Origin: Lysobacter alkalisoli
Lineage (GTDB): Bacteria; Pseudomonadota; Gammaproteobacteria; Xanthomonadales; Xanthomonadaceae
Length of the DNA stretch: 64,000 bases
Direction of reading: 5' to 3'
Assembly (NCBI RefSeq): GCF_006547045.1
Contig: NZ_CP041242.1
Coordinates: forward strand, 1,188,001 to 1,252,000
Program-made: the position numbers and the translations under genes
Notes under the pieces: model-generated
The model's database searches: none
What the model saw: the letters and a program-made list of their open reading frames with translations, nothing else
Told to the model about the DNA's origin: nothing
Part shown: positions 1 through 8,307 of the stretch, piece after piece
Position numbering within the stretch: position 1 is the stretch's first letter
How the letters are laid out: every line of letters begins with the position of its first letter

Positions 1-305
1 CGGGCAATGGCTTCGTAGCTCTCGCCCTGCAGGCGCATCTCGAACTCGCGCGCGCGGTCTCCGGCGAACACCACATGGGTGTGGCAGTCGACCAGGCCCG
101 GGGTGATCCAGCCGCTGGCCTCGATTACCTGGTCGGCCAGCGTGTCCTCGGGCGCGGGCAGGTCGGCGCGCGGGCCCACATAGACGATCCGGCCGTTCTG
201 CCAGCCGAGCGCGGCGTCGGGGATTTCGCCGTAGCCGGCGCCGTCGAGGGTGGCCAGGGAGATGCCGGTGATGAGGCCATCCCAGCGGGGTGTTCCAGCG
301 CTCAT
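1..305 (-). CDS. hutI: Imidazolonepropionase, N-terminal part (gene runs off the left edge)
   Basis: This enzyme hydrolyses 4-imidazolone-5-propionate to N-formimino-L-glutamate, step three of histidine degradation, in the cytosol. Only the first 101 codons are in the window. They contain the amidohydrolase metal site in the family signature VDCHTHVVFAGDRAREFE (His75 and His77), after the usual N-terminal beta-sandwich segment. The ATG at 305 is the only sensible start before this domain. The gene points out of the window, so hutH may lie beyond the edge. A decayed transporter gene starts 133 bp away on the other strand. The family assignment is from the motif and is firm; activity of the unseen C-terminus cannot be judged. 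Confidence 0.93.
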   Translation of the reverse strand, partial: MSAGTPRWDGLITGISLATLDGAGYGEIPDAALGWQNGRIVYVGPRADLPAPEDTLADQVIEASGWITPGLVDCHTHVVFAGDRAREFEMRLQGESYEAIA

Positions 306-438
306 GTGCAGGCTTGGAATTGCGGAGCAGGCGCCATTGTAAGGGCGAGTCGCAACAGGAGTTGGCAACACGATGGTGGGGTGGGGCTTTTTTTTGCGAA
401 GTTGATCGGGCGAACCTTCCGTGTCCACGCTGAGCAAC

Positions 439-763
439 ATGGAAGCCATCGACCTGGCCCGGTTCAGCTTCAGCCCGACGGAGGGCCTCGCGGTTGCCGT
501 CATGGTGGGCTTTCTGGTCTTCGCCGTGGCGTTGGAGCTGACGTGGGACCAGTTCTATAGCGGACCGCCGCGCGGTGACGCTTGAGGTCGCGTTCCAGAA
601 CGTGGCCCTCGCCATCGGCATGGCGGTGGCGTTCTTTCCCGCGCTCGCGGGGGTGGCGGTTACCGCGATCCTGTGGGGTGTCGTCCGTCTCACGCTTGGA
701 TTTGCCCTCGCGGTGATATGGATGCGCGAGCCCGCCATCGACCGCTCGTCGGCGACAGGCTGA
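439..763 (+). pseudogene. Bile acid:sodium symporter (BASS) family gene with a large internal deletion
   Basis: Two pieces of one transporter are joined. The first frame, from ATG 439, encodes the BASS N-terminus (MEAIDLARFSFSPTEG, then one hydrophobic helix ending LELTWDQF) and stops at 585. The second frame, open from about 554 to 763, encodes the BASS C-terminus (ADRRAVTLEVAFQNVALAIG, then a last membrane helix). The junction lies near 550-557 and changes frame. BASS proteins are normally about 300-330 residues, and barely 110 codons remain, so about 200 codons (600 bp) are missing. Transport cannot be supported. Reading it as two tiny separate genes is less likely because both parts match the same family in order. 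Confidence 0.8.
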
Positions 764-805
764 CCGCGATTGTGGCGGGCACCGGCTCTCGTTAGTGTCG
801 GGCGC

Positions 806-1645
806 ATGGACGAGCGGGAATTCAAACAGGTCAGCCGCGCCGTCTGGGAGGCGATGGCGCCGGGTTGGGTAGCGCGCCATGCCTACTTCGAGGAGATCGC
901 GCGGCCGGTCACCGTGCGCATGCTCGAGCGACTCGATCCATCTCCGGGCGAGGAGATCCTCGACCTGGCGGCCGGGACCGGTATCGTCGGCTTCGCGGCA
1001 GCGGCGATGGTCGGGCCGGAGGGGAAGGTGATCGTCAGCGACTTCGCCGAGGCGATGGTCGCCGCCGCGACCCGTCGCGCCGGCGAGCTGCGTCTCGACA
1101 ACGTCGAGTGCCGGGTGCTCGATGCCGAGGCGCTGGACCTGCCCGACGGATGCGTCGACGGCGTGGCCTGCCGCTGGGGCTACATGTTGATGGCCGATCC
1201 GGGCGCGGCCCTGCGCGAAACCCGGCGCGTGCTTCGTGAGGGTGGGCGGGTCGCCTGCGCGGTTTTCTCGGGACCGGAACGGAACCCGTGGGCGGCGCTG
1301 CCGGCGCGCATCCTGGTCGAATGCGGGCACATGCCGCCGCCGAAACCCGGGGATCCCGGGATTCTCGCGCTGGCCGACCGTGATCGCCTGCGCGGGCTGT
1401 TCACCACGGCGGGCTTCGGCGGTCCGGTCATCGAAGAGGTCGATTTCGTTGTCCGTGCCGACGACGTTGACGACTACTGGAACCTCCTCAGCCATGCTGC
1501 CGGGGCAATCGCGATGGTGTTGAACCGGCTCGACGCCGATGAGCGTGACCGGGTGCGCACCCGGATCGCCGGTGCCATCGGCCGCTTCAGCAGGGACGGG
1601 CGGATCGCGATTCCGGCCCAGTCGCTGGTCGTGTCGGCGTCATAG
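806..1645 (+). CDS. Class I SAM-dependent methyltransferase (UbiE/Methyltransf_11 type)
   Basis: A 279-residue cytosolic protein with a Rossmann methyltransferase core. SAM-binding motif I is LDLAAGTGI at residues 52-60, followed by an acidic motif II (VSDF) and a post-I DAEALDLPD segment, the usual order for UbiE-like and small-molecule methyltransferases. The substrate cannot be read from the sequence. The start at 806 (MDEREFKQVSRAVW) is preferred over upstream GTG codons because the family begins here. It sits between the BASS pseudogene and hutF, 49 bp before the latter, on the same strand. Nothing ties it to histidine catabolism except position. Confidence 0.85.
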   Translation: MDEREFKQVSRAVWEAMAPGWVARHAYFEEIARPVTVRMLERLDPSPGEEILDLAAGTGIVGFAAAAMVGPEGKVIVSDFAEAMVAAATRRAGELRLDNVECRVLDAEALDLPDGCVDGVACRWGYMLMADPGAALRETRRVLREGGRVACAVFSGPERNPWAALPARILVECGHMPPPKPGDPGILALADRDRLRGLFTTAGFGGPVIEEVDFVVRADDVDDYWNLLSHAAGAIAMVLNRLDADERDRVRTRIAGAIGRFSRDGRIAIPAQSLVVSAS

Positions 1646-1694
1646 CCCTGCCCGCTGTCGCCAACGCCGTGCTCACCGCGCGACAATAGCGGCC

Positions 1695-3068
1695 ATGAAA
1701 GCGATCCCCCTTGGCAGTATCTGGACCCCCGGCGGTTGGCGGCACGACATCCGACCCGAGACCGATCCGCACGGCCGACTGGCCTTCGCGCCGCATGCGC
1801 GCAGCAGTGGCAAGCGTCTGCTGCCCGGCATCGCCAACCTGCATTCGCATGCGTTCCAGCGTGCCATGGCTGGCATGGCCGAGCGGCAGACCGATCCGTC
1901 CGATTCGTTCTGGACCTGGCGCGAGACGATGTATCGCTTCGCCACGCGCTTCTCGCCCGACACCCTCTACGCAGTGGCCGCGCAGCTGTACGCCGAGATG
2001 CTGGAGGCCGGCTATACCACCGTCTGTGAATTCCACTACCTGCACCACGCGCCCGACGGACGGCCATACTCCGACCCGTCGTCGATGTCGCAGGCGCTGG
2101 TCGCGGCGGCACGCGACACCGGCATCCGCCTGACCCTGCTGCCGGTGCTGTACATGACCGGCGGTTTCGATGGGCGCCCGCTGGGAGAGCGCCAGCGGCG
2201 GTTCGGGCATGACATCGAGGCCTACCTGCACCTGCTCGACCGCTTGTGCGAGGACGCCGGTGGCATGTCGGGCGATGGCAGGCGCCACGAGGGGACGCAC
2301 CACATCGGCTGCGCGCTGCACAGCCTGCGCGCGGTGCCGCCGGATGCGATGCGCGAGGTGCTGGCCGCATTGCCACCGGCGATGCCGGTGCACGTCCATA
2401 TCGCCGAGCAGGTGGCCGAGGTGGAGGACTGCCTCGCGGTGCGCGGCGCGCGCCCGGTCGAATGGCTGCTGGCGAATGCGGACGTCGATGCGCGCTGGAC
2501 GCTGGTCCATGCGACCCACCTCGACGATTCCGAAGTTGCCGGCATCGCCCGTAGCGGCGCGACGGTGGCGATCTGCCCGACCACCGAAGCCAATCTCGGC
2601 GACGGGCTGTTCCCGCTGCGCGACTTCCTGGATGCGGGCGGGCGCTGGGGTATCGGCTCGGATTCGCACATCTCGGTGTCGCCGGTCGAGGAGCTGCGCT
2701 GGCTCGAATACGGCCAACGGCTGGTCACCCGCCGCCGCAACATCGCCGTTGCTGCGGACGCGCCCAGCGTCGGCGAGACGTTGATGCGCGGCGTGGCTGC
2801 GAGCGCCGCGCGATCCAGCGGCTATGCGATCGGCCTTCTGGAGGAAGGTGCCGCGGCCGACGTGGTCGTGCTCGATGCCGAGGCCCCGCAACTGGCCGGC
2901 GCGACCGACGACGACGTGCTGGACCGCTGGATCTTCAGCGGCAACCGCAACCTGGTCGATGAGGTGTTCGTGGCCGGGACGCGTGTCGTCCACGACGGAT
3001 GTCACCGCGACCGCGATGCGATCGCGGCGCGCTACCGGGATGCCCTGGCGATGTTGATGGCCGGCTGA
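1695..3068 (+). CDS. hutF: Formimidoylglutamate deiminase
   Basis: HutF converts N-formimino-L-glutamate to N-formyl-L-glutamate and ammonia, the first half of the five-step histidine route; HutG, also in this window at 59.8 kb, does the second half. At 457 residues it has the usual family length. The amidohydrolase metal ligands are visible: NLHSHAFQRAMAG (His50 and His52), VHVHIAEQ, VHATHLDD and GIGSDSHISVSP. The start ATG at 1695 fits the family N-terminus and discards about 50 codons of upstream open frame overlapping the methyltransferase. It is 1.4 kb from hutI and transcribed away from it, so the two are not one operon. Confidence 0.94.
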   Translation: MKAIPLGSIWTPGGWRHDIRPETDPHGRLAFAPHARSSGKRLLPGIANLHSHAFQRAMAGMAERQTDPSDSFWTWRETMYRFATRFSPDTLYAVAAQLYAEMLEAGYTTVCEFHYLHHAPDGRPYSDPSSMSQALVAAARDTGIRLTLLPVLYMTGGFDGRPLGERQRRFGHDIEAYLHLLDRLCEDAGGMSGDGRRHEGTHHIGCALHSLRAVPPDAMREVLAALPPAMPVHVHIAEQVAEVEDCLAVRGARPVEWLLANADVDARWTLVHATHLDDSEVAGIARSGATVAICPTTEANLGDGLFPLRDFLDAGGRWGIGSDSHISVSPVEELRWLEYGQRLVTRRRNIAVAADAPSVGETLMRGVAASAARSSGYAIGLLEEGAAADVVVLDAEAPQLAGATDDDVLDRWIFSGNRNLVDEVFVAGTRVVHDGCHRDRDAIAARYRDALAMLMAG

Positions 3069-3207
3069 GTGCCTGCGGCGGTGCGGTGACATTCCGTCGC
3101 GCGAGGAGATGGGTTCGTCCGAGCCGTGACCGGTTTCGTCGCAAACCCCGGTAGTAGCGGAAGGCAGGCGCCAGGATGCAGCCGTCCCTGAACGAAAGGA
3201 GATCGAC

Positions 3208-4623
3208 ATGCGCCACCTCCGCATTGCTCCGCTCGCGGCCATCATGGCCGCGACCCTGGCCGCCAGTGCCATCGCCCGGGCAGGCTCCATTCCCGAACCC
3301 GAAACCCGCATCGATGCCGGGCTGCAGGCCACGGTCGAAAAGCGCCTGCTTGGCGACCGCACGGGTGCCTGCTTCGCGGTGGCGGTGGTCGAGGGTCGCG
3401 AATCGGGTGAAGGCTTCGATGTCCGTCGCAGCTATGCCTGCGCGGATGGCAGCGACACTCCGCGCATCGGCCGCAACAGCGCGTTCGAGATCGGCTCGGT
3501 CAGCAAGACCATGGCCGCCGCGCTGCTGGCCGGGCTGATCGAGAGCGGCCAGGCCGATCTCGACGATCCACTGGCCGACTACCTGCCCGAGGGCACGGCG
3601 GTGCCGGAGCACGAGGGCCAGCCGATCCTGTTGCGGCACGTGGTCACACATACCAGCGGCCTGCCGCGGCTGCCGCCCGGCGTGCCGATCACCGACCCGG
3701 CCGATCCGTATGCCGCGATGTCCCCCGAGGACCTGCTGCAAGCGCTCGGGCGAAGCGCCTTGTCGCATGCGCCGGGAGAACGGTTCGAGTACTCGAACTT
3801 CGCCTCGATGCTGCTTTCCCTTGCAGTTGCGCGGCGTGCCGGAATGGACTTCGAATCGCTGCTGGCCGACCGGCTGTTCGCTCCGCTTGGCATGGAGGGT
3901 GCCTACATCACCGATCCGCCGGCGGGGGTCGTCGCCGCGCGGGGGCATGCCACGGATGGGCAGGCGGCGCCGGCCTGGCATTTCGCCACCGACCTGGCCG
4001 GCGTCGGTGGCGTGCGCGCCACGCTCGACGACATGGTGCGGTACGTCGAGGCCCAGCTCGGCAATGCGCCCGGGTCGCTGGATGCGGCACTTGCGCTGAT
4101 CCGGCAACCGCTGGCGACCGGTATTGCGCAGCCGATGGCGATGAACTGGCTGCTGGTGCCGCTCGACGGCCGCGACGTGCACGCGCACGAAGGCGGAACG
4201 GGCGGCTTCGCCTCCTTCGTCGGACTGGACGTCGAACGCCGGCGCGGCGTGGTGGTGTTGTCGGACACTGAGCAATTCTCGCTTGGCGGCCTGGGGGATA
4301 TCGGCATGCACTTGATCGACCCCCGGCTGCCGCTGGGCGGACCGAAGCGGGCACCATCCACTTCCAGCGCCCCGGAACTGGATGCCTATGTCGGCGAGTA
4401 CCCATTGGCGCCATCGTTCGTGGTCACCGTGCGCGCACGTGATGGCGTGCTGCATGCGCAAGCCACCGGCCAGCAGGAGTTCGCACTGGGGCGGGCCGGC
4501 GAGGATGTGTTCGTGATCGACGCGGTAGGTGCGGAACTGCGCTTCCTGCGTGGCGGTGGCGATGAGGTCGTCGCGCTCGAACTGCACCAGGCCGGCCATG
4601 TCACCCGCGGCGAGAAGCGATAG
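3208..4623 (+). CDS. Exported serine hydrolase of the class C beta-lactamase/D-alanyl-D-alanine carboxypeptidase family
   Basis: A 471-residue protein with an N-terminal signal peptide (residues 1 to about 26, ending AIARAG), so it is likely periplasmic. The acyl-enzyme motifs are SVSK (Ser97 and Lys100), YSN (195-197) and HEGGTGG in place of KTG. These define the Beta-lactamase (PF00144) superfamily, which includes esterases, peptidases and AmpC; a C-terminal extension of about 90 residues is typical of the non-AmpC members. An AAAGGAG ribosome site precedes ATG 3208. It is followed on the same strand by a micropeptide gene and a sensor-regulator pair. Substrate unknown; antibiotic hydrolysis should not be assumed. 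Confidence 0.9.
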   Translation: MRHLRIAPLAAIMAATLAASAIARAGSIPEPETRIDAGLQATVEKRLLGDRTGACFAVAVVEGRESGEGFDVRRSYACADGSDTPRIGRNSAFEIGSVSKTMAAALLAGLIESGQADLDDPLADYLPEGTAVPEHEGQPILLRHVVTHTSGLPRLPPGVPITDPADPYAAMSPEDLLQALGRSALSHAPGERFEYSNFASMLLSLAVARRAGMDFESLLADRLFAPLGMEGAYITDPPAGVVAARGHATDGQAAPAWHFATDLAGVGGVRATLDDMVRYVEAQLGNAPGSLDAALALIRQPLATGIAQPMAMNWLLVPLDGRDVHAHEGGTGGFASFVGLDVERRRGVVVLSDTEQFSLGGLGDIGMHLIDPRLPLGGPKRAPSTSSAPELDAYVGEYPLAPSFVVTVRARDGVLHAQATGQQEFALGRAGEDVFVIDAVGAELRFLRGGGDEVVALELHQAGHVTRGEKR

Positions 4624-4677
4624 CGATTTGCATCCGTTCCGACGATCTGGTCCCGTTCCACTACGAGGAGAATCAAG

Positions 4678-4785
4678 ATGACCGATATCCTGATTGCCGC
4701 CATGTTCGTGATGCAGACGGTTATGTTTGCCGACTTCGCGACGCACTATTTCGAGAAACACTACTCCGCCAGGCCCAAACGCTGA
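4678..4785 (+). CDS. 35-residue predicted membrane micropeptide
   Basis: A short open frame between the serine hydrolase and the sensor kinase. It has a strong ribosome site (GAGGAG, 7 bp before the ATG) and ends 12 bp before the kinase start. The peptide begins MTDILIAAMFVMQTVMF, a hydrophobic stretch long enough to cross the membrane, and ends with a basic tail (HYSARPKR), which suggests a single-pass inner-membrane peptide with its C-terminus inside. I do not recognise a family. Position and ribosome site argue for translation; a role as modulator of the neighbouring kinase is inference only. Confidence 0.6.
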   Translation: MTDILIAAMFVMQTVMFADFATHYFEKHYSARPKR

Positions 4786-4797
4786 GCGGGACGCCAC

Positions 4798-6015
4798 ATG
4801 TCACGCACCCACGAGTACCCGCTGCAAAGCTCGTTGCCCGCCGACGTCCTGGTCGCGGGCAACGCCCTGTGGAGCCGATATCGCCACTATCCGGTGTTCA
4901 GCTGGCCGTGGTTCTCGCGCCGCACGCTGGTGTTCGCGGTGCCCATCGTGGCCTGGGGGCTGTTGTCGGTGCTCGGCGTGGCCGCCAGTGGCGATGGCTA
5001 TCTGCAGGGCCTGGTCGGTGCCGGTTACATGGTGGTGTCGTTCCTGCTGATGGCGACTGCCGGCCCCGGGCTGGCGACCTTGGTCCGCCACAGGCGTTGG
5101 CCATTGCGGCGGGAACAGGTCGCGGTGGTGGTGGCGTTGCTGTTCGGCATGGCCTGCAGTTTCGTCATCGATTCGTTCGCCAGCCGGCGGATCGCCGCGA
5201 TCCTGGCTGGAATGCCGGGACAACCGGAAACGGCCGAGGCCGTCGTTCAGTCGATGCAGCCGGGCTCGCCGCTGCTCCGCTTTGCCCTGCCCGTGCTGGT
5301 GTATTCCCTGTTTGGCGGTGGCCTGGCGCTGCGGGCCTATTTCAGTGAGCGCCGCCGCTGGCGGTCCAGCCTGGACAAGCGCGAGAAGGCCGAGCTGCGC
5401 GCGCAGAGGCATGACGCCGAAATGCGGCTGGGCGTGCTGCAGGCGCAGGTCGAGCCGCACTTCCTGTTCAACACTCTGGCCTCGGTGCGCGCGCTGGTAC
5501 GGCAGGATCCGGGCCGCGCCGAGGCTACCCTGGACGCCCTGGTGGAACACCTGCGGGTGACGATTCCGAAACTGCGCGAAGACGGCAAGCTGCTGTCTTC
5601 CACCCTCGGCCAGCAACTGGATGTCTGCAGCAGCTATCTGGCACTGATGCGGCTGAGGATCGGCGAGCGGCTGGAGTACGCGTTCGACGCACCCGACGGC
5701 CTGCGTGCCTGTCCGTATCCCCCCCTGCTGCTGATTACCTTGGTCGAGAATGCGATCAAGCATGGTGTCGAGCCCTGCCCGGGCTCGCGACGCATCGACG
5801 TGCGTGCCCGGCGCGAGCAGGGGACGCTGGTCGTGAGAGTCGAGGACGACGGCGCCGGCCTGCAGCCCGGAGTGGGTGGCGGGGTCGGGCTGGCCAATGT
5901 GCGTGAGCAATTGGCGATGCACTACGAAGGGCGCGCCGGTTTCCGTCTCGATGGCCGCGAGGGCGGGGGCGTGCGTGCCGAAATCCGCGTGCCGCTGGAG
6001 GAGCCCCGATCATGA
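4798..6015 (+). CDS. LytS/YpdA-type sensor histidine kinase
   Basis: A 405-residue inner-membrane kinase. The N-terminal half has about four hydrophobic segments (roughly residues 45-62, 70-90, 108-125 and 163-180). The His_kinase domain (PF06580) follows, with the phospho-acceptor in QVEPHFLFNTLASVRAL (His221), and the ATPase has the N-box LVENAIKHG and the G-box DDGAGL. This family phosphorylates LytTR-type regulators, and one overlaps its 3' end by 4 bp (ATGA), so the two are translationally coupled. No extracellular sensor domain is visible, so the signal is probably sensed in or at the membrane. Function beyond phosphotransfer is unknown. Confidence 0.93.
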   Translation: MSRTHEYPLQSSLPADVLVAGNALWSRYRHYPVFSWPWFSRRTLVFAVPIVAWGLLSVLGVAASGDGYLQGLVGAGYMVVSFLLMATAGPGLATLVRHRRWPLRREQVAVVVALLFGMACSFVIDSFASRRIAAILAGMPGQPETAEAVVQSMQPGSPLLRFALPVLVYSLFGGGLALRAYFSERRRWRSSLDKREKAELRAQRHDAEMRLGVLQAQVEPHFLFNTLASVRALVRQDPGRAEATLDALVEHLRVTIPKLREDGKLLSSTLGQQLDVCSSYLALMRLRIGERLEYAFDAPDGLRACPYPPLLLITLVENAIKHGVEPCPGSRRIDVRARREQGTLVVRVEDDGAGLQPGVGGGVGLANVREQLAMHYEGRAGFRLDGREGGGVRAEIRVPLEEPRS

Positions 6016-6791
6016 TCGGGCGCGTGAGCGGCGAACCGGTGAAAGTGCTGGTCGCCGAGGACGAAGCACCCCAGCGCGCCGCGCTGTTGTCGATGCTGGC
6101 CGAGGCCTGGCCCGACCTTGCCGACGTCACCGCCTGCGAGGACGGCGTGGCGGCCTTGCAGGCGGTGGCCGAACGGCGGCCCGATGTCGCCTTCCTCGAC
6201 ATCCGCATGCCCGGCGTCAGCGGCCTGGACGTGGCGCGAGCGGTGGTCGCGTCCGGCGGGTTGGTGGTGTTCACCACTGCCTATGACCAGTATGCGATCG
6301 GTGCGTTCGAGGCCGGCGCGGTCGATTACCTGCTCAAGCCGGTGCAACCGGCGCGCCTGGCGCGGGCGGTCGAACGCTTGCGCGAACGCCTTGCCCAGCC
6401 GTCCCAGGACGACCTGCAGTCGCGCGTGGATGAGCTGGAAGCGCGCCTGCGACCGCGTGGCGACCGCCTGATCCGCTGGATCAGTGCCAGCGCCGGCGAC
6501 AGCGTGCGCATGATCGGCATCGACGAAGTGCTGTTCTTCCAGGCCCGCGACAAGTACGTGCAGGTCGTCACTGTCGATGGAGAGGCGGTGATCCGCACCC
6601 CATTGAAAGAACTGCTGGCGGGGCTGGATCCGGAGGTGTTCTGGCAGGTGCATCGCGGCGTGATCGTGCGGGTGGCGGCGATCGAGCGCGTGTACAAGGA
6701 CGAACTCGGCAAATGGCGGCTGTGTCTGCGTGGACGCGGCGATGAGCTTCCGGTCAGCGCCGCGTTCCTGCACCGCTTCCGCGGTATGTAG
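6012..6791 (+). CDS. LytTR-family response regulator
   Basis: A 259-residue cytosolic regulator. The receiver domain (residues about 8-120) has the acidic pair ED (16-17), the phospho-acceptor Asp63 in FLDIRMPG and Lys in YLLKPVQP. A LytTR DNA-binding domain fills residues about 155-258 (DEVLFFQARDKYVQVV and FWQVHRGVIVRV). It overlaps the kinase gene by 4 bp. LytTR proteins bind paired short direct repeats upstream of targets; I did not find a convincing pair before the serine hydrolase gene. Related to AlgR/LytR, but no specific orthology is claimed. Confidence 0.93.
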   Translation: MIGRVSGEPVKVLVAEDEAPQRAALLSMLAEAWPDLADVTACEDGVAALQAVAERRPDVAFLDIRMPGVSGLDVARAVVASGGLVVFTTAYDQYAIGAFEAGAVDYLLKPVQPARLARAVERLRERLAQPSQDDLQSRVDELEARLRPRGDRLIRWISASAGDSVRMIGIDEVLFFQARDKYVQVVTVDGEAVIRTPLKELLAGLDPEVFWQVHRGVIVRVAAIERVYKDELGKWRLCLRGRGDELPVSAAFLHRFRGM

Positions 6792-6837
6792 GGCGATATG
6801 TAGGCGATCGATCTTGCGTGCTGCCTGATCCGTGTGC

Positions 6838-7665
6838 TCAGCCGGCGGCCGCAAACAGCTCGTTGAGCTCGCCGTAGGGCATGGCAGTGTCCAGCCCGCG
6901 CGCCATGTCGCCTGCCAGGAATTGCCGTGTCGCCTGCAGGCCGGCGGCGTAGGCGTGCTGGAACAGCGCCGGGCCGGCACTGATGCGGCGCACGCCCGCC
7001 AGCTGCAGTTCGGCCAGCGACGGCAGGCCGGGTACGGTCATCACGTTCAACGGCAACGTCGTGCCTGACGCGACCGTGGCGATCTCGTCCGCGGAGGCAA
7101 GGCCGGGTACGAAAGCGCCGTCCGCACCGGCTTCGGCATAGCGCGCCAGGCGCTCGACGGACATCTTCACCGCCGCCTCGCCCGAGGCCATGCCACGCAG
7201 GTAGACATCGGTGCGTGCGTTGATGAACAAGGGCGTGTCGCCGAGCGCGGTGCGGATGGCCTTGATCTTGGCGACCAGCAGGTCCGGGTCGCCGCTGCCG
7301 TCCTCCAGGTTGATGCCGACCGCGCCGGCCTCGGCGACTTCGCGTACCAGCGAAGCGACGATCTCCGGGGCGTCGCTGTATCCGTCCTCGACATCGATGC
7401 TGACCGGCACGGCGGCGACACGCACGATGTCGTGGACCTTCTGCAGCAGGGCCTCGCGCGGGAGCGCACCGCCATCGGCATGGCCGCAGGCCCAGGCCAG
7501 CGCGGCACTGCCGGTAACGAGCGCGGGGGCGCCGGCATGCTGCCACAACGCGGCGCTGGCGGCATCCCAGACGTTGGCGATCAGCAGGGGCGATTCGGCC
7601 CGGTGCAGGGCGAGGAAGCGGGCGTGCATGTCGGCGTGCATGGTGCTGGGCATCGTTCGATCCAT
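6838..7665 (-). CDS. Isocitrate lyase/phosphoenolpyruvate mutase family enzyme
   Basis: A 275-residue TIM-barrel protein of the ICL/PEPM superfamily, which breaks or rearranges C-C or C-P bonds of 2-oxo-acid-type substrates using Mg2+. Visible signatures are the N-terminal LLIANVWDAASA, the metal-site segment VSIDVEDGYSD, GINLEDG and FINARTDVY. It lacks the KKCGH catalytic loop of isocitrate lyase, like the many uncharacterised carboxy-PEP mutase-like members. Several Met codons lie near the start; 7665 gives the full frame, and a downstream Met in MPSTMHADMH is possible. It is downstream of ogt on the same strand, 69 bp away. Substrate unknown. Confidence 0.85.
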   Translation of the reverse strand: MDRTMPSTMHADMHARFLALHRAESPLLIANVWDAASAALWQHAGAPALVTGSAALAWACGHADGGALPREALLQKVHDIVRVAAVPVSIDVEDGYSDAPEIVASLVREVAEAGAVGINLEDGSGDPDLLVAKIKAIRTALGDTPLFINARTDVYLRGMASGEAAVKMSVERLARYAEAGADGAFVPGLASADEIATVASGTTLPLNVMTVPGLPSLAELQLAGVRRISAGPALFQHAYAAGLQATRQFLAGDMARGLDTAMPYGELNELFAAAG

Positions 7666-7706
7666 CGGGAAGGGAAGGGCATCATGACCGGGGCCGAGGC
7701 CGCCGG

Positions 7707-7727
7707 CTCGCCGTTTTCGGACATCAA
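7707..7727 (+). repeat. 21-bp direct repeat, copy 1 (downstream of ogt)
   Basis: An exact 21-bp match, starting CTCGCCGTTTTCGG, to 9875-9895. The two copies have the same orientation and bracket the ogt-ada/alkA operon at its 3' and 5' ends. No inverted termini or transposase accompany them. Confidence 0.7.
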
Positions 7728-7734
7728 CGTTCGC

Positions 7735-8307
7735 TCATGCGGCGAACAGATCGCCAGCTGCTTCATCCTTCGCCAGTGCGCCTTCCAGTTCCAGCAGGAA
7801 CTGCTTGGTCGGCAGCCCGCCGCCGAAGCCGGTCAGCGAGCCGTCGGCACCGATCACGCGATGGCAGGGCAGCACGATCGGGATCGGGTTGCGGCCGTTG
7901 GCGGCGCCGACCGCACGCACCGCGGCGGGTTTGCCGATCCGCGCCGCGAGTTGGGCGTAGCTGACGGTTTCGCCGAATGGAATCGCCGCCAGCGCGAACC
8001 ACACGGCGCGCTGGAATTCGGTTCCCTGCGGGGCGAGCGGGAGGTCGAACACGGTGCGCTGGTTGGAAAAGTATTCGTCCAGCTGCGTGGCCACCTGTTC
8101 GAGCAGGGGGTGGTCGCCTTCCTGCCAGCGGGCGTCGCGTGGCACCGGGTGGCGCTGGGCGTGGAATTCGATTGCGTGCACGCCAGCGTCGGAGGCGGCC
8201 AGCCGCAGCGGGCCGACCGGGCTGGGCAGGATGCGGTGGAAGATGAGGTGTTGCGTGCTTGTGGAGCGCGTGCCCCGGGATGGCGTGCTCATTGATGGCA
8301 TGTTCAT
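7735..8307 (-). CDS. ogt: Methylated-DNA--protein-cysteine S-methyltransferase
   Basis: A 190-residue suicide repair protein that removes alkyl groups from O6-alkylguanine and O4-alkylthymine. The active-site motif is IVLPCHRVIG with acceptor Cys148, and the helix-turn-helix segment before it (FGETVSYAQLAARIGKPAAVRAVG) is intact. An asparagine hinge (ANGRNP) is also present. Its ATG at 8307 overlaps the TGA of the ada/alkA gene by 4 bp, so the two are translationally coupled. The separate Ogt suits the layout here, because the upstream Ada protein lacks its own O6-methyltransferase domain and carries AlkA instead. Confidence 0.94.
   Translation of the reverse strand: MNMPSMSTPSRGTRSTSTQHLIFHRILPSPVGPLRLAASDAGVHAIEFHAQRHPVPRDARWQEGDHPLLEQVATQLDEYFSNQRTVFDLPLAPQGTEFQRAVWFALAAIPFGETVSYAQLAARIGKPAAVRAVGAANGRNPIPIVLPCHRVIGADGSLTGFGGGLPTKQFLLELEGALAKDEAAGDLFAA

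Noticed and set aside
439-585. The 48-codon frame as a small membrane peptide gene
   Set aside because: Its sequence matches the BASS N-terminus and the matching C-terminus follows, so it is better read as a pseudogene.
3208-4623. The serine hydrolase as an AmpC resistance enzyme
   Set aside because: It shares SVSK and YSN but has HEGGTGG instead of KTG and a C-terminal extension, as in non-lactamase members.
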